From the NCBI RefSeq assembly GCF_014288055.1, contig NZ_JACOPK010000012.1, positions 1 through 63,075 on the forward strand: DNA of 63,075 nucleotides. Reading direction: 5' to 3'. Positions within the stretch are counted from its first letter, which is position 1, and every line of letters starts with the position of its first letter. The stretch is from Agathobaculum hominis (lineage in GTDB: Bacteria; Bacillota; Clostridia; Oscillospirales; Butyricicoccaceae). Positions 49,772-57,294 of this stretch are shown one piece after another. The notes under the pieces are model-generated. The model was given only the letters and a program-made list of their open reading frames with translations, was not told the DNA's origin and made no database searches. The position numbers and the translations under genes are program-made.

Positions 49772-51130
49772 TCAGAACGGCAGCTTGAGGTTGCCGAGTC
49801 CCGGGAAGCCGCGGCGCTTTTTGCCCTTGCTCTTGGCCAGGCTCGTCAGCTGCTTGGTCATCTTCTGCATGGCCTCGAACTGCTTGAGCAGCTTGTTGAC
49901 CTGCTCGACCGAAAGGCCGCAGCCGGCTGCGATGCGCTTCTTGCGGGAAAAGTTGATGATGGAGGGGTTGTCCCTCTCCTTCGGGGTCATAGACTGGATG
50001 ATGGCTTCGGTGTGCGCCATCTGCTTTTCGTCGATCTTCGCGCCGGCGAGGGCTTTTGCATCCACGCCCGGCAGCATGCCGAGCATCTCTTCCATCGAGC
50101 CCATGTTCTTCATTTTCTGAAGCTGGTCGTAAAAATCGGTCAGCGTCAGCTTGCCGGCCATCATCTTTTTGGCGGTCTCGGCGGCCTGCTTCTGGTCGAA
50201 GGACTCCTGTGCCTTTTCGATCAGCGTCAGTACGTCGCCCATGCCAAGGATGCGGCTTGCCATGCGGTCGGGGTGGAACGGCTCGATGTCGCCGAGCTTC
50301 TCGCCCGTACCGATGAACTTGATCGGCTTGCCGGTAACGGCCTTGACCGAAAGCGCCGCGCCGCCGCGTGCGTCGCCGTCCATCTTGGACATGAGCACGC
50401 CGTCGATGCCGAGGGCTTCGTCAAAGGTCTGTGCGACCGTTACGGCGTCCTGACCGGTCATCGCGTCAACGACGAGGATGATCTCGGTCGGCTTGACCGT
50501 GGCCTTGATGTTTTTCAGCTCGTCCATCAGCTTTTCGTCGATATGCAGGCGGCCTGCGGTATCGAGAAAGACAAGGTCGTAGCCGTTTCGGCGGGCGTAG
50601 TCGATGCCGTGCTTCGCGATCTCGACCGGGTCGCCCTGTCCCTCGTCAAAAACGGGGATATTCAGCTGCCTGCCGACTACCTTCAGCTGTTCGATCGCGG
50701 CCGGACGGTAAACGTCACAGGCGACGAGCAGCGGACGTCTCTGCTGCTGTTTCCGGAGCAGAGCGGCAAGCTTTGCGCAGTTTGTCGTTTTGCCCGCACC
50801 CTGCAGACCTACCATCATGACAATGGTCGGCGGGTTCGGGGATATGGTAAGACGGGTGGTCTGGCCGCCGAGCAGGGCAACCAGTTCCTCGTTTACGATT
50901 TTAATGACCTGCTGAGAGGGCGAAAGGCTTTCCAGGATCTCGGCATCGGTCGCCTTTTCGGTGACGGCCTTGATGAAATCCTTCGCGACCTTGAAGTTGA
51001 CGTCCGCCTCGAGCAGCGCCATGCGGATCTCACGCATAGCCTCCTTGATGTCGGACTCGGTCAGACGGCCTTTGCTTCGCAGATGCTTAAACGCAGATGA
51101 AATTTTTTCGGTAAGACCTTCAAATGCCAT
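49772..51130 (-). CDS. ffh: Signal recognition particle protein Ffh
   Basis: Ffh binds signal sequences on the ribosome and delivers them to FtsY at the membrane. The 452-residue protein has the N domain (1-90), the GTPase G domain (GLQGAGKTTNCAKLA near 108; LDTAGRLHIDEKLM; TKMDG-equivalent SKMDGDARGGAAL), and the Met-rich M domain (about 300-452, MLPGVDAKAL, KRIAAGCGLSVEQVNKLLKQFEAMQKMTKQL). GGAGG precedes the ATG. It is directly behind ylxM. Confidence 0.98.
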   Translation of the reverse strand: MAFEGLTEKISSAFKHLRSKGRLTESDIKEAMREIRMALLEADVNFKVAKDFIKAVTEKATDAEILESLSPSQQVIKIVNEELVALLGGQTTRLTISPNPPTIVMMVGLQGAGKTTNCAKLAALLRKQQQRRPLLVACDVYRPAAIEQLKVVGRQLNIPVFDEGQGDPVEIAKHGIDYARRNGYDLVFLDTAGRLHIDEKLMDELKNIKATVKPTEIILVVDAMTGQDAVTVAQTFDEALGIDGVLMSKMDGDARGGAALSVKAVTGKPIKFIGTGEKLGDIEPFHPDRMASRILGMGDVLTLIEKAQESFDQKQAAETAKKMMAGKLTLTDFYDQLQKMKNMGSMEEMLGMLPGVDAKALAGAKIDEKQMAHTEAIIQSMTPKERDNPSIINFSRKKRIAAGCGLSVEQVNKLLKQFEAMQKMTKQLTSLAKSKGKKRRGFPGLGNLKLPF

Positions 51131-51131
51131 A

Positions 51132-51503
51132 TTAAGCCTCCTGCCTGAGCTGGTCGAGCAGCGCGGTCATGCGGTCGGCGATGGCCTCCGCCTCCGGGCT
51201 GTGCAGTGTGTCGGTGTTAAGGGCTCGCAGGCGGCTGACCTCTTCCCGAAGCTCTCCGGCGCAGCGTTCGGTGTCGCCGTAACGGGCGACCAGTCCGAGC
51301 TTGCTCTCCATCTCGCCGAGCGCGTGTTCCGCGCGCTTGATGCTGTCGCGCACACCCTGACGGGTGATGCCCGCGTGCTCCGCGATCTCCGCGAGAGACA
51401 GATCTTCGTTATAGTACAGGTCGAACAGCTCGCGCTGCTTTTCCGTGAGCGTCTCGCCGTAAAAGTCGAACAGCAGGCTCATTTCGAGCGGTTTGCCTTT
51501 CAT
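51132..51503 (-). CDS. ylxM: YlxM/p13 SRP-associated helix-turn-helix protein
   Basis: The 123-residue protein belongs to the UPF0122/YlxM family, with a sigma-region-4-like HTH (EKQRELFDLYYNEDLSLAEIAEHAGITRQGVRDSIKRAEHAL). In Streptococcus it influences SRP function through binding Ffh/scRNA. AAGGAGG precedes the ATG. It heads the ylxM-ffh-rpsP-khpA operon, whose gene spacing at the ylxM-ffh junction is a single base. Confidence 0.95.
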   Translation of the reverse strand: MKGKPLEMSLLFDFYGETLTEKQRELFDLYYNEDLSLAEIAEHAGITRQGVRDSIKRAEHALGEMESKLGLVARYGDTERCAGELREEVSRLRALNTDTLHSPEAEAIADRMTALLDQLRQEA

Positions 51504-51652
51504 CGGCGGGCCTCCTTGACAGTGTAAAGTTCTACGCCTTTACATCGAACGTATTTATTCTACATGATGAGACCGCGAAAGTCAAGAAGAATTTGCAGAA
51601 ATTTTTCGAACTGTACGCAATGCAAAAAGGATGCCCGAAGGCATCCCCTGAG
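51504..51652. other. Intergenic region upstream of ylxM
   Basis: A short hairpin GGATGCC/GGCATCC lies at 51629-51644. Promoter sequences of the ylxM operon should be here (minus strand; TAGAATAAATA-like text near 51560) but were not fixed. Confidence 0.4.
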
Positions 51653-51830
51653 ACTGTCGAAAAACTACAGTTTTTCCGGCAATCTGTGTTCTGACGAACG
51701 CAGAACACAAGTCGTCCGAAAGTTCCCATTCGGAAACTTTCTCCCCCTTAAAGTATAAAAACCGAGGCGCATGTCCCCGGTTTTTATACAATCACTTCGT
51801 GATTGCTGTTTGATGCGCGCTATCGCGCGG
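51653..51830 (+). repeat. Multi-hairpin element, copy B (inverted relative to copy A)
   Basis: Same six hairpins as copy A in opposite orientation: CTGTCG...CGGCA (51653-51684), TGTGTTCTG/CAGAACACA (51686-51709), GAAAGTTCCC/GAAACTTTC (51719-51742), a TATAAAAACCG module with GGCGCATGTCC core (51752-51790), CAATCAC/GTGATTG, and GCGCGC/GCGCG. Overall close to copy A, with paired changes in stems. Confidence 0.75.
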
Positions 51831-51882
51831 CTGCTGTTTTTATGCAAATGCAGCTTTATTGACAAACCATATTATTATATAA

Positions 51883-52785
51883 TCACGCCTGCGCCCTGCG
51901 CTTTTCCGGCAGCTGCGCGAGCACGATCGCGCCGAACATCAGCACGCAGCCGAAGATCTCGCGCGCCGACAGCGCCTGATCGAGCAGCAGCCAGCCGGAG
52001 ATGGCCGAGATAACCGATTCCAGGCTCATGATAAGGCTTGCGATCGTCGGACGCAGTCCCTTCTGGCCGATGATCTGGAACGTGTACGCCACGCCCGAGG
52101 ACATCGCGCCCGCATACAGGATGGGCTTCCACGCAGCGAGAATATTCGCCCACGTCGGCTGTTCAAAGAGCAGCATGCCGATGCCCGCGAGGACCGCGCA
52201 GGTGAAAAACTGGATGCAGGACATTTTTACGCCGTTCACTCTGGTCGAAAAATAGTCGATGACGAGAATGTGGCAGGAGAACAGGAACGCGCAGCAGAGA
52301 CCGAGCAGCGTGCCCAGATCGAGGCTGAAGCCGCCGCCCGTCATGCACAGGAAGTACAGGCCGGCCAGCGCGATCGCGACGCTGCACCAGTGCTTGAGGC
52401 CGCAGCGGCGGCCGAACAGCAGGCCGATCAGCGGCACGACCAGAATATAGCACGCGGTCATAAAACCTGCCTTGCCGACCGTGGTGTGCAGCAGCGTGAG
52501 CTGCTGCGTACAGCTTGCGATACACAGGACGGCGCCGCAGCAGACGCCACCGATGACAAGCGTTTTCCGTCCCTTCCGGCGTTCCTCCGGCGTTTCAGCC
52601 GCGCGCGGCGGCCCGACCCGGTTCAGCACCGCGATCACAGGCAGCAGCACGATCATTCCGATGATGCTTCGCGCGCAGACGTAGGTCATCGGCCCGACAT
52701 AGTCCATGCCGACGCTCTGCGCCACGAACGCCGTGCCCCAGATGGTCGCTGTGATCAGCAGAAGCAGGGAATTTCGCAGTTTCAT
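51883..52785 (-). CDS. EamA/DMT-family transporter
   Basis: The 300-residue membrane protein has ten hydrophobic segments in two EamA repeats (for example TYVCARSIIGMIVLLPVIAVLNRVGPP and GLCCAFLFSCHILVIDYFSTRVNGVKMSCIQFF), the pattern of drug/metabolite exporters. Substrate unknown. The ATG follows a GGGAGAG site. It is monocistronic, upstream of three tRNA genes on the same strand. Confidence 0.9.
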   Translation of the reverse strand: MKLRNSLLLLITATIWGTAFVAQSVGMDYVGPMTYVCARSIIGMIVLLPVIAVLNRVGPPRAAETPEERRKGRKTLVIGGVCCGAVLCIASCTQQLTLLHTTVGKAGFMTACYILVVPLIGLLFGRRCGLKHWCSVAIALAGLYFLCMTGGGFSLDLGTLLGLCCAFLFSCHILVIDYFSTRVNGVKMSCIQFFTCAVLAGIGMLLFEQPTWANILAAWKPILYAGAMSSGVAYTFQIIGQKGLRPTIASLIMSLESVISAISGWLLLDQALSAREIFGCVLMFGAIVLAQLPEKRRAQA

Positions 52786-52821
52786 TCGTATCTCTCCCCC
52801 CGAGACAGGATTTTTTACAAA

Positions 52822-52850
52822 AAAAGAACCGCTCTTTTCAAAGCGGTTCT
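52822..52850 (-). terminator. Terminator of the tRNA-Asn-Trp-Thr cluster
   Basis: Read on the minus strand, AGAACCGCTTT pairs with AAGAGCGGTTCT around GAAA and is followed by T's, just behind the tRNA-Thr CCA. Confidence 0.85.
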
Positions 52851-52853
52851 CTT

Positions 52854-52929
52854 TGGAGCTGATAACCAGATTCGAACTGGTGACCTCATCCTTACCAAGG
52901 ATGCACTCTACCTACTGAGCTATATCAGC
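52854..52929 (-). tRNA. tRNA-Thr(GGT)
   Basis: 76 bases, acceptor GCTGATA/TATCAGC, anticodon arm CATCC-TTGGTAA-GGATG with anticodon GGT, encoded CCA. It is nearly identical to the tRNA at 62992 (one base in the D arm differs). Confidence 0.97.
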
Positions 52930-52931
52930 AT

Positions 52932-53007
52932 TGGCAGGGGCAGTAGGGATCGAACCCACGGCACTCGGTTTTGGAGACCGATGCTCTACCAGCTGAGCTA
53001 TACCCCT
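52932..53007 (-). tRNA. tRNA-Trp(CCA)
   Basis: 76 bases, acceptor AGGGGTA/TGCCCCT, anticodon arm TCGGT-CTCCAAA-ACCGA with anticodon CCA, encoded CCA end. Confidence 0.97.
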
Positions 53008-53010
53008 GTG

Positions 53011-53086
53011 TGGCTCCTCAAGTTGGACTCGAACCAACGACCCTGCGGTTAACAGCCGCATGCTCTACCAACTGAGCTATTGAGGA
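53011..53086 (-). tRNA. tRNA-Asn(GTT)
   Basis: 76 bases, acceptor TCCTCAA/TTGAGGA, anticodon arm TGCGG-CTGTTAA-CCGCA with anticodon GTT, encoded CCA. The first gene of the minus-strand tRNA cluster. Confidence 0.97.
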
Positions 53087-53218
53087 ATGTTGAAATATGC
53101 TGGTACATTGCCGACATGAATTTTATCACAATCAGCTTACATATTATATCGCGAAAGCGCGGGACTTGTCAATAGATTTGCAGCAAAAAATCTTTCCATA
53201 TTTTTTTGCATTTTTCGC

Positions 53219-53247
53219 TTGACAATTCTCTCTGAATATTATATACT
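53219..53247 (+). promoter_or_regulatory. Promoter of tRNA-Gln(CTG)
   Basis: TTGACA (53219-53224) and TATACT (53242-53247) with a 17-bp spacer, 21 bp before the tRNA. Confidence 0.88.
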
Positions 53248-53267
53248 GTTAAAGTCGCACAGGACAA

Positions 53268-53341
53268 AGCCGAATTGTGTAAAGGTAGCACGACAGACTC
53301 TGACTCTGTTTGTGAGGGTTCGAATCCTTCTTCGGCTGCCA
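53268..53341 (+). tRNA. tRNA-Gln(CTG)
   Basis: 74 bases, acceptor AGCCGAA/TTCGGCT, a short D arm with GTGTAAAGGTAGCAC typical of tRNA-Gln, anticodon arm ACAGA-CTCTGAC-TCTGT with anticodon CTG, encoded CCA. Confidence 0.96.
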
Positions 53342-53346
53342 CATTG

Positions 53347-53377
53347 CCCCGAAACCTTACGGTTTCGGGGTTTTTTT
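53347..53377 (+). terminator. Terminator of tRNA-Gln
   Basis: CCCCGAAACC pairs with GGTTTCGGGG and is followed by seven T. Confidence 0.9.
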
Positions 53378-53405
53378 CTGCCTTTTTTCCATGATCGACC
53401 CCAAA

Positions 53406-53446
53406 AAGCGCCCGCTCGTTCCGTAAACCGGATAGAGCGGGCGCTT
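53406..53446 (-). terminator. Terminator of the Gfo/Idh gene
   Basis: AAGCGCCCGCTC pairs with GAGCGGGCGCTT; on the minus strand it is followed by a T-run. Confidence 0.85.
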
Positions 53447-53458
53447 CTGCTTCACTTG

Positions 53459-54478
53459 TTAACGGATCGGCAGCATCTTGCCGGTCTCGAAGGACTCCTT
53501 GCAGCGGTAAGCAGCCTCGGAGACTGCGGTGCCGTCATAAACGGTGAGGTCAGCCGGCTTGGTGTTGTCGCGGACATGGCCGGTGAAGGCAACCATCTCG
53601 GCCACGAAGGCCTCGTGCCAGCGGCTCATGAAGTCCGGATAGTATTCCTCGCGGGATCCGTGCTCGTCGACGATGTTCAGCAGGTTCTTTGCGCCGACGT
53701 TCGCGATGCGCAGCGTGCCGTGCGTGCCGATGATCTCGGTCTCGACGTTCGAGCCTGCCGCATGGGTGCGGTTGGTGAACATGAAGCCCATTGCGCCGTT
53801 CTCCATCTGGATGGTAGCGGCTGCGTTGTCGGCATCGTTCAGCTCCTTGTACAGGTCGAACTCGAATACGCCGCCGATCGCCCAGACGTTCTTGACGTTG
53901 GAGCCGGTGAACCAGCGGATGAGGTCGATGTCATGTACGCACATATCGAGGTACTGACCGCCGGAGTGCGGTGCGAACTTGAGGGTAGACTCGATGGTGC
54001 TGCGCGGGTCCTGCGTGTAGGAACGGACCAGAACGACCTTGCCGATGTCGCCGTTGTCGATCTTGCGCTTTGCCTCAGCATAGGACTTGTCGAAGCGGCG
54101 CATAAAGCCCAGCTGGAAGATCAGATCGGGGTGTGCCTCGATGACCTTTTCCGCAGCCTTGCACTGCTCTACGTCGGTGCCAAGCGGCTTCTCGCAGAAA
54201 ACGTGCTTGCCGTTGTTCATGGCGATCTCGATCTGCTGGCAGTGCAGGAAGGACGGGGAAACGATGACGATCGCGTCGAGCTCCGGGTTCCTGCACATCT
54301 CCTCGAAGTCAGTGTAGGTGTACTGAACGCCGAGCTCTTCGGCGACCTCCTTGACGCGGTCTGCGTCTACGTCGCAGATCGCTGCCAGCTCACAGCCCGG
54401 AACCTGCGTTGCGAGGTTCTTTGCGTGCTCGTGGCCCAGACGGCCCAGGCCAACCGAACCAATCTTTACAGTTTTCAT
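53459..54478 (-). CDS. Gfo/Idh/MocA-family dehydrogenase (inositol dehydrogenase-like)
   Basis: The 339-residue NAD(P)-dependent sugar or polyol oxidoreductase has the N-terminal Rossmann motif GSVGLGRLGHEHAKNL, the conserved EKPLGTDVEQC (catalytic Lys of the family) at about 93-97, and MCVHDIDLIRWFTGSNVKNVW with the conserved His-Asp pair. It is most like myo-inositol 2-dehydrogenases. The ATG at 54478 follows AAGGAGAG by ten bases. It stands alone, so the real substrate is uncertain. Confidence 0.88.
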   Translation of the reverse strand: MKTVKIGSVGLGRLGHEHAKNLATQVPGCELAAICDVDADRVKEVAEELGVQYTYTDFEEMCRNPELDAIVIVSPSFLHCQQIEIAMNNGKHVFCEKPLGTDVEQCKAAEKVIEAHPDLIFQLGFMRRFDKSYAEAKRKIDNGDIGKVVLVRSYTQDPRSTIESTLKFAPHSGGQYLDMCVHDIDLIRWFTGSNVKNVWAIGGVFEFDLYKELNDADNAAATIQMENGAMGFMFTNRTHAAGSNVETEIIGTHGTLRIANVGAKNLLNIVDEHGSREEYYPDFMSRWHEAFVAEMVAFTGHVRDNTKPADLTVYDGTAVSEAAYRCKESFETGKMLPIR

Positions 54479-54679
54479 AGCAGAAACTCTCCTTTTCAAT
54501 CCAAAAACTCTCTTTTCGCGGCTGTTTGGGCCGCCTGTTCTCTCTGTTGACTATGGCTCTATTTTAGCGCTTCCGGCGGGGAAAAACCAGAGCAATCTTG
54601 CGAAAAGAACGAGGGATTTTCCGCAGAAAAACCGAGAGCAGACGGAGAAACTTTCAAATTCTTGCTATAGCGGCAAGCG
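54479..54679. other. Upstream region of the dehydrogenase gene
   Basis: No gene; includes the minus-strand promoter region, with no clear consensus. Confidence 0.35.
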
Positions 54680-55290
54680 CGGCCTCTTTCTTTCCCGTCA
54701 GCGACGGGAAACGGTTCCGCCGTTCCGGCGGCCTGCCGCCGCAGGCGAGATTGGCTGCCGATGGGCAGGCCGGGCATTGCCGCCGCCCGGCGGCGGGGGC
54801 AAGAGGGGCAGGGACACCAAGGTTTCCCTGCCCCTCTTGACTCCCCAACCTTTCCTTAGGACGCGACTCCCTTCGGTCGCGCGTCTAAATGCGAGGGGCC
54901 CACAGGGGCGTTTGGTGCTCCAAGGATCAGCACTTGATGGAAGCGGAGCTTTTCGCAGTACAATGCAAACGCCCTGCACCGGATGGCCGCGCACTGACAG
55001 CGCTGCCAATCACGCAAAGTAACCTCAGGGCCTAACAGCGTCCCCAAACCTGCCCGACGCACGGAACCGAGCCCCCGTTTCTCTCGTTTCGCCGCGCGAC
55101 CGAAGGGAGTCGCGGTGCAAAGGAGGGTTTGGGGGAGTCAAGAGGGGGCAAGGGAACCATACGGTGCCCTTGCCCCCTCTTGCCCCCGCCGTGGACACGG
55201 CCTTCCCCTTGACTGATACTGCCTTTTCTGCTATTCTTGAAATACAGAGTACCGCGCCGCCGTTCCGCTTTCTGGCGGCGCCAGAAAGAA
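54680..55290. repeat. Fold-back inverted repeat of about 600 bp
   Basis: The left arm (54680-54898) and right arm (about 55077-55290) are imperfect reverse complements, e.g. GACGCGACTCCCTTCGGTCGCG at 54860-54881 against its complement at 55094-55115, and GGCGGGGGCAAGAGG at 54791-54805 against 55176-55190. Each arm carries its own hairpin (AAGAGGGGCAGGGA/TCCCTGCCCCTCTT on the left). The 180-bp centre has no recognised gene. The right arm contains a promoter for the next gene. Confidence 0.7.
55209..55237 (+). promoter_or_regulatory. Promoter of the Cys-rich protein gene
   Basis: TTGACT (55209-55214) and TATTCT (55232-55237) with a 17-bp spacer, inside the right arm of the fold-back repeat in a stretch absent from the left arm. 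Confidence 0.6.
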
Positions 55291-55306
55291 AATGAGGCGT
55301 ATAACT

Positions 55307-55672
55307 ATGAAAATCGACGGAAATGAACTTGCCATCCTGCAAAATGAGCTCGACCAGCAGGGCTTTAAGGACGAGGCGCTTAAAATCAAGCTGGAATTCC
55401 TGCGTCAGGTGCGTGAGTCCGGCGACCACTGCCCCTGCAAAGAGGCCTGCCGCCATCACGGCAACTGCTTCGAATGCGTGACCATCCACCGCGGCCACCG
55501 CGACCACCTGCCCATGTGCCTGTGGGATATGGTCAACGAGCGCATCGCCGCCCTCAGCCACATCACTGAGGGCTCGCTCCATGCCTATGAAGCGCGCGTC
55601 AAGGCCGAGCGCGAGGCCGCCGAGGCGCAGGGCTGCACCGGCGGCTGCGACAGCTGCGGCGGCTGCGAATAA
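55307..55672 (+). CDS. Small Cys/His-rich protein, probable metal binding
   Basis: The 121-residue protein has a helical N-terminus (ELAILQNELDQQGFKDEALKIKLEFLRQ), then a Cys/His cluster HCPCKEACRHHGNCFECVTIHRGHRDHLPMCLWDMVN (about 46-80) that looks like a zinc- or iron-binding finger, a second helix, and a Gly/Cys tail (CTGGCDSCGGCE). The cluster HHGNCFECVTIHRGH.D.LPxC occurs in several small clostridial proteins as I recall them; function is unknown. The ATG at 55307 follows GAGG. Confidence 0.7.
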   Translation: MKIDGNELAILQNELDQQGFKDEALKIKLEFLRQVRESGDHCPCKEACRHHGNCFECVTIHRGHRDHLPMCLWDMVNERIAALSHITEGSLHAYEARVKAEREAAEAQGCTGGCDSCGGCE

Positions 55673-55708
55673 AATTCCACTCGAAATCTGCACGGTTCCG
55701 CCAGTCTC

Positions 55709-55733
55709 AAAGGCTCACTTCGGTGAGCCTTTT
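55709..55733 (+). terminator. Terminator after the Cys-rich protein gene
   Basis: AAGGCTCAC pairs with GTGAGCCTT around TTCG, followed by a T-rich run. Confidence 0.8.
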
Positions 55734-55810
55734 CTTTCTGTATTTTTTCGGATAAATCGGGGAAAATATCTGTATTTCGTTAAAATGTTTCCAGAACTGT
55801 GCTCTGCATA

Positions 55811-55839
55811 TTGCTTTTTCTGCGCCGAAAGGCTATAAT
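55811..55839 (+). promoter_or_regulatory. Promoter of trkA-trkH
   Basis: TTGCTT (55811-55816) and TATAAT (55834-55839) with a 17-bp spacer. About 85 bases of leader with a GGGCGA/TCGCCC hairpin follow. Confidence 0.8.
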
Positions 55840-55932
55840 CCAATAGTAACATGGGCGAGGTATTCGCCCGGCAGGCGACGGACGCTTTATCGGAGCGCTC
55901 CGCCGCTCAGTATATAAGATCGGAGGCGCAGT

Positions 55933-57294
55933 ATGCGCATCATAATTGTAGGCTGCGGCAAGGTAGGCTCCGCACTGGCGGAGCAGCTCTCCGCAGAGGG
56001 TCATGAGCTGACGCTCATCGACCTGTCCGAACGGCGTCTGGAGAAGCTGACCAACCGTCTCGACCTCACGGCTGTTGCCGGCAGCGGCACAAGCTATCAG
56101 GTTCTGCTCGAGGCGGGCGTGCAGGACACCGACCTCGTCATCGCGGTCACGGCACACGACGAGATCAACCTTCTCTCCTGCCTGACCGCCCGAAAGGCTT
56201 CCGGCTGCCATGCGATCGCGCGCGTGCGTGATCCGCAGTATGTGGCCGATCTCGGCTTTATCCGCGACGAGCTCGGTATTTCCATGGCGATCAATCCCGA
56301 GCTTTCGACCGCCCGCGTCGTTTCCCGTCTGATGCGTTTTCCGTCTGCGATCGGCGTCAGCACGTTCGCGCGCGGACGCATCGAGCTGCTCGACATCCGC
56401 ATTCCGGCCGAGTCCCGTCTGGACGGCATGGCGGTCTGCGAGGTCAATCCCCTTCTGCGCACCAATGTACTGCTGTGCATGGTCCGCCGCGGCGAAACGA
56501 CCTACATCCCCAAGGGCGACTTTATCCTGCACACCGGCGACGACGTCACGGTCATCATCCCGCCGAAGGAGCAGAAGTTCTTTTTCGACCAGGTCGGCGT
56601 GCCGAGTATGCCGATCAAGACCGCCATGCTCGTCGGCGGCGGCAAGATCGCCTTTTTCCTCGCGAAGATCCTGCTCGATTCCGGCATTTCGGTCAAGATC
56701 ATCGAAAACCGTCTGGAACGTTGTGAATTTCTGTCGGAAAAGCTGCCTGCGGCAACCGTTATCCACGGCGACGGCACCGACCGCGAGCTGCTCGACGAGG
56801 AGGGTCTGTCCTCCTGCGGCGCGTTCGTGTCCCTCACCGGCATGGACGAGGAGAACATCCTGCTCTCCATGCACGCCGGACGTCACTCTAAGGCTCGTCT
56901 GTTCACCAAGGTCAACCGCGTGAACTTCGAGGAGGTCATCTCCCATCTGCCCATCGGCACGATCATCCGACCCAAGCAGACCACCGCCGAGCTCATCGGC
57001 CAGTACACCCGCGCCATGCAGAACTCCATGGGCTCGAACGTCGAGACGCTCCATCAGCTCGGCGGCGCGGAGGCGCTCGAATTCCGTGTCGCGGCGCACC
57101 ATCTGACCGGCGTTCCGCTTCAGGATATGCCCATCCGCCCGGATGTGCTGCTGTGCTGCATCAACCGCAAGGGCCGCCGCATCATCCCGCGCGGCCGCGA
57201 CGAGCTTCAGGAGGGCGACACCGTTATCGTCGTCTCTACCCGTCAGGGCATGAACGATCTGCAGGATATTTTCCTGCCGCAGGAGGCACGGTAA
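55933..57294 (+). CDS. trkA: Trk potassium uptake regulatory subunit TrkA
   Basis: TrkA is the cytosolic gating ring of the Trk/Ktr K+ transporter. The 453-residue protein has two RCK (TrkA_N) Rossmann domains, each with a nucleotide-binding motif (MRIIIVGCGKVGSALAEQL near residue 1; TAMLVGGGKIAFFLAKILL near 230), each followed by a TrkA_C domain. The tandem form is usual. It is directly followed by trkH with no gap (stop TAA adjacent to ATG). Confidence 0.96.
   Translation: MRIIIVGCGKVGSALAEQLSAEGHELTLIDLSERRLEKLTNRLDLTAVAGSGTSYQVLLEAGVQDTDLVIAVTAHDEINLLSCLTARKASGCHAIARVRDPQYVADLGFIRDELGISMAINPELSTARVVSRLMRFPSAIGVSTFARGRIELLDIRIPAESRLDGMAVCEVNPLLRTNVLLCMVRRGETTYIPKGDFILHTGDDVTVIIPPKEQKFFFDQVGVPSMPIKTAMLVGGGKIAFFLAKILLDSGISVKIIENRLERCEFLSEKLPAATVIHGDGTDRELLDEEGLSSCGAFVSLTGMDEENILLSMHAGRHSKARLFTKVNRVNFEEVISHLPIGTIIRPKQTTAELIGQYTRAMQNSMGSNVETLHQLGGAEALEFRVAAHHLTGVPLQDMPIRPDVLLCCINRKGRRIIPRGRDELQEGDTVIVVSTRQGMNDLQDIFLPQEAR

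Noticed and set aside
55840..55932. A c-di-AMP (ydaO) riboswitch before trkA
   Set aside because: The leader of about 85 bases is too short and lacks the conserved ydaO sequence; only simple hairpins are seen.
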